Origin: Hyphomicrobiales bacterium | GTDB taxonomy: Bacteria; Pseudomonadota; Alphaproteobacteria; Rhizobiales; Rhizobiaceae | Direction: 5' to 3' | Assembly: GCA_900469475.1 (NCBI GenBank) | Contig: UBXG01000017.1 | Span: 1-64,000 of the forward strand | Length of the DNA: 64,000 nt | Made by a program: the position numbers and the translations under genes | Part shown: positions 62,959 to 64,000 of the stretch, piece by piece | Position numbering within the stretch: position 1 is the stretch's first letter | Layout: each line of letters opens with the position of its first letter | The notes under the pieces: generated by a model | What the model saw: only the letters and a program-made list of their open reading frames with translations | Told to the model about the DNA's origin: nothing | The model's database searches: none

Positions 62959-63170
62959 CCGCCCCACGACTCGTCAGCTTATTCACCTGCCCCGGCAGGC
63001 GGTTTTTCTTGCTAATATGCATCCTTTGGTCGGCATCGCCAGCGCAAAAGCGTTTATCTGGGCACGCTAGCGCGACTTACTGTCATTTTCACCCGTTGCG
63101 ATGTTTCATCCCATGGATTTCAACAGGCTAAGCGCTTATTTTCAGTACCGAAGGTAATTGAGGCATCGAT

Positions 63171-64000
63171 ATGAAGCAGATTGAAGTGGCCGTTATCGGC
63201 GGTGGGCTCGCCGGCATGATCACGGCTTTCGCGCTGGCGCGCGGCGGAAGATCCGTCGCCCTTGTGGCCGCGCCGCACAACAAAGCCGACAAGCGGACCA
63301 CGGCGCTGATGGATCAATCGATCCGCTTTCTGGAGCGACTGACACTATGGGAGAAGATCGCGCCTTCGGCGGCGGCGCTGACCACGATGCGCATCATCGA
63401 TGGCACGTCACGGCTGCTGCGGGCGCCGACGGTCTCGTTCCGGGCATCGGAAATCGACCTGGATGCCTTCGGTTACAATATTCCGAATGCCGTGTTGCTG
63501 GACAACCTCAGCCAAGCCATCGAAGCGGAAGGCAATGTCAGCCGCATCGAAGCCACGGCTTCCGAAATCGCCTTCCGCGACGATGGTGTCGCGATCACGC
63601 TCGACAATGGTGATTCGATCGAAGCTGCATTCGTCGTCGGCGCGGACGGCCGCAATTCGATGGTGCGAGAGACCCTCGGGATCAAAACCAAGGGCTGGTC
63701 CTATCCGCAATCGGCAATGGTTCTGAATTTTTCACATAGCCTGCCGCATCAGAACATCTCCACGGAATTCCACACCGAAAGCGGCCCCTTCACGCAGGTA
63801 CCCCTGCCCGGCAGACGCTCCAGTCTCGTCTGGGTGCAGAAGCCGACCGAAGCCGCTGCCAACGCGGAGAAGTCGCTCGAAGAACTCGGCCGGCTGGTCG
63901 AGGAGCGGATGCAGTCGATGCTCGGCCAGGTCACAATCGAGGACAGCTTGCAGGTTTGGCCGCTTTCCGGCATGACGGCCTACCGTTTCGGCAAGGGTCG
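63171..64000 (+). CDS. UbiH/UbiF/COQ6 family FAD monooxygenase (partial)
   Basis: 5' part of a gene that runs past the window end; 276 codons are visible. It is a flavin-dependent aromatic hydroxylase of the UbiH family. The FAD-binding GxGxxG is at VIGGGLAGM (residues 8-16), and the second FAD motif reads FVVGADGRNSMVRETLG near residue 150. GAGG lies eight bases before the ATG. It is divergent from pcs. By family it hydroxylates the ubiquinone ring, matching ubiA elsewhere in the window, but the exact position (UbiH, UbiF or UbiI-type) cannot be told. The C-terminal DG/GD motif is outside the window. Confidence 0.9.
   Translation, partial: MKQIEVAVIGGGLAGMITAFALARGGRSVALVAAPHNKADKRTTALMDQSIRFLERLTLWEKIAPSAAALTTMRIIDGTSRLLRAPTVSFRASEIDLDAFGYNIPNAVLLDNLSQAIEAEGNVSRIEATASEIAFRDDGVAITLDNGDSIEAAFVVGADGRNSMVRETLGIKTKGWSYPQSAMVLNFSHSLPHQNISTEFHTESGPFTQVPLPGRRSSLVWVQKPTEAAANAEKSLEELGRLVEERMQSMLGQVTIEDSLQVWPLSGMTAYRFGKG

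Overview
The window is a stretch of a chromosome from an alphaproteobacterium of the order Hyphomicrobiales, most likely Rhizobium or a close relative. Supporting signs are: the GyrA sequence with Ala at the quinolone position; a phosphatidylcholine synthase (Pcs); an invasion-associated locus B protein; DUF1127, MarC and DUF502 genes; a GTTC-N7-GTTC LexA box of alphaproteobacterial type; a sigma-54 promoter in front of glnB-glnA; and a mosaic palindromic intergenic repeat of a kind common in Rhizobiaceae. The species is not determined. I saw no rRNA, tRNA, CRISPR array, insertion sequence, prophage or plasmid gene. This is mostly core chromosome with short accessory inserts.

Layout. 0-13 kb is mixed accessory and housekeeping: a methyltransferase, a short D,D-carboxypeptidase, a DUF1127/LysR divergent pair with a clear operator, a DHFR-like reductase, a two-gene heterodimeric ABC exporter (4.5-8.3 kb), an FMN reductase, a GNAT, an HxlR regulator with a FabF-type ketosynthase, DUF4864 and a SleB-type wall hydrolase. 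13-23 kb is a minus-strand housekeeping block gyrA..coaD-ppi-ppi-queA-tgt. It is interrupted between gyrA and coaD by plus-strand genes (three tiny membrane proteins and an epimerase-like enzyme). 23-33 kb holds marC, ssb and uvrA diverging from a shared SOS box, DUF72, the NAD(P)HX repair enzyme, the nitrogen-regulated glnB-glnA pair, and hspQ with a heat-shock-like promoter. 33-47 kb has ialB, an orphan peptide-binding protein, a DsbA/FrnE protein, a TetR-RidA pair around three 26-bp-spaced operators, ubiA, mfd-sdhE, recG, a phytase-like esterase and DUF502. 47-51 kb has glmS and glmU. 51-56.4 kb is a YtfQRT-YjfF type sugar ABC operon ending in its own FadR-type regulator. 56.5-61.2 kb is a BMP-family nucleoside-type ABC operon behind qor and pcs. 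The window ends inside a UbiH-family monooxygenase gene.

How genes work together. GlnB and GlnA share a nitrogen-responsive promoter. GlmS and GlmU feed UDP-GlcNAc synthesis for the wall that the carboxypeptidase and SleB protein remodel. UvrA, Mfd, RecG and Ssb are repair genes, with ssb/uvrA under one LexA box. QueA and Tgt make queuosine. UbiA and the UbiH-family protein belong to ubiquinone synthesis.

No convincing new multi-gene system was found. The most unusual points are a Tgt that has lost two of its three zinc-binding cysteines, the three evenly spaced TetR-type operators, the palindrome inside the hspQ promoter, and the cluster of tiny membrane proteins between gyrA and coaD. Start codons were chosen by hand from ribosome-binding sites and family lengths, so several differ from the longest possible reading frame.
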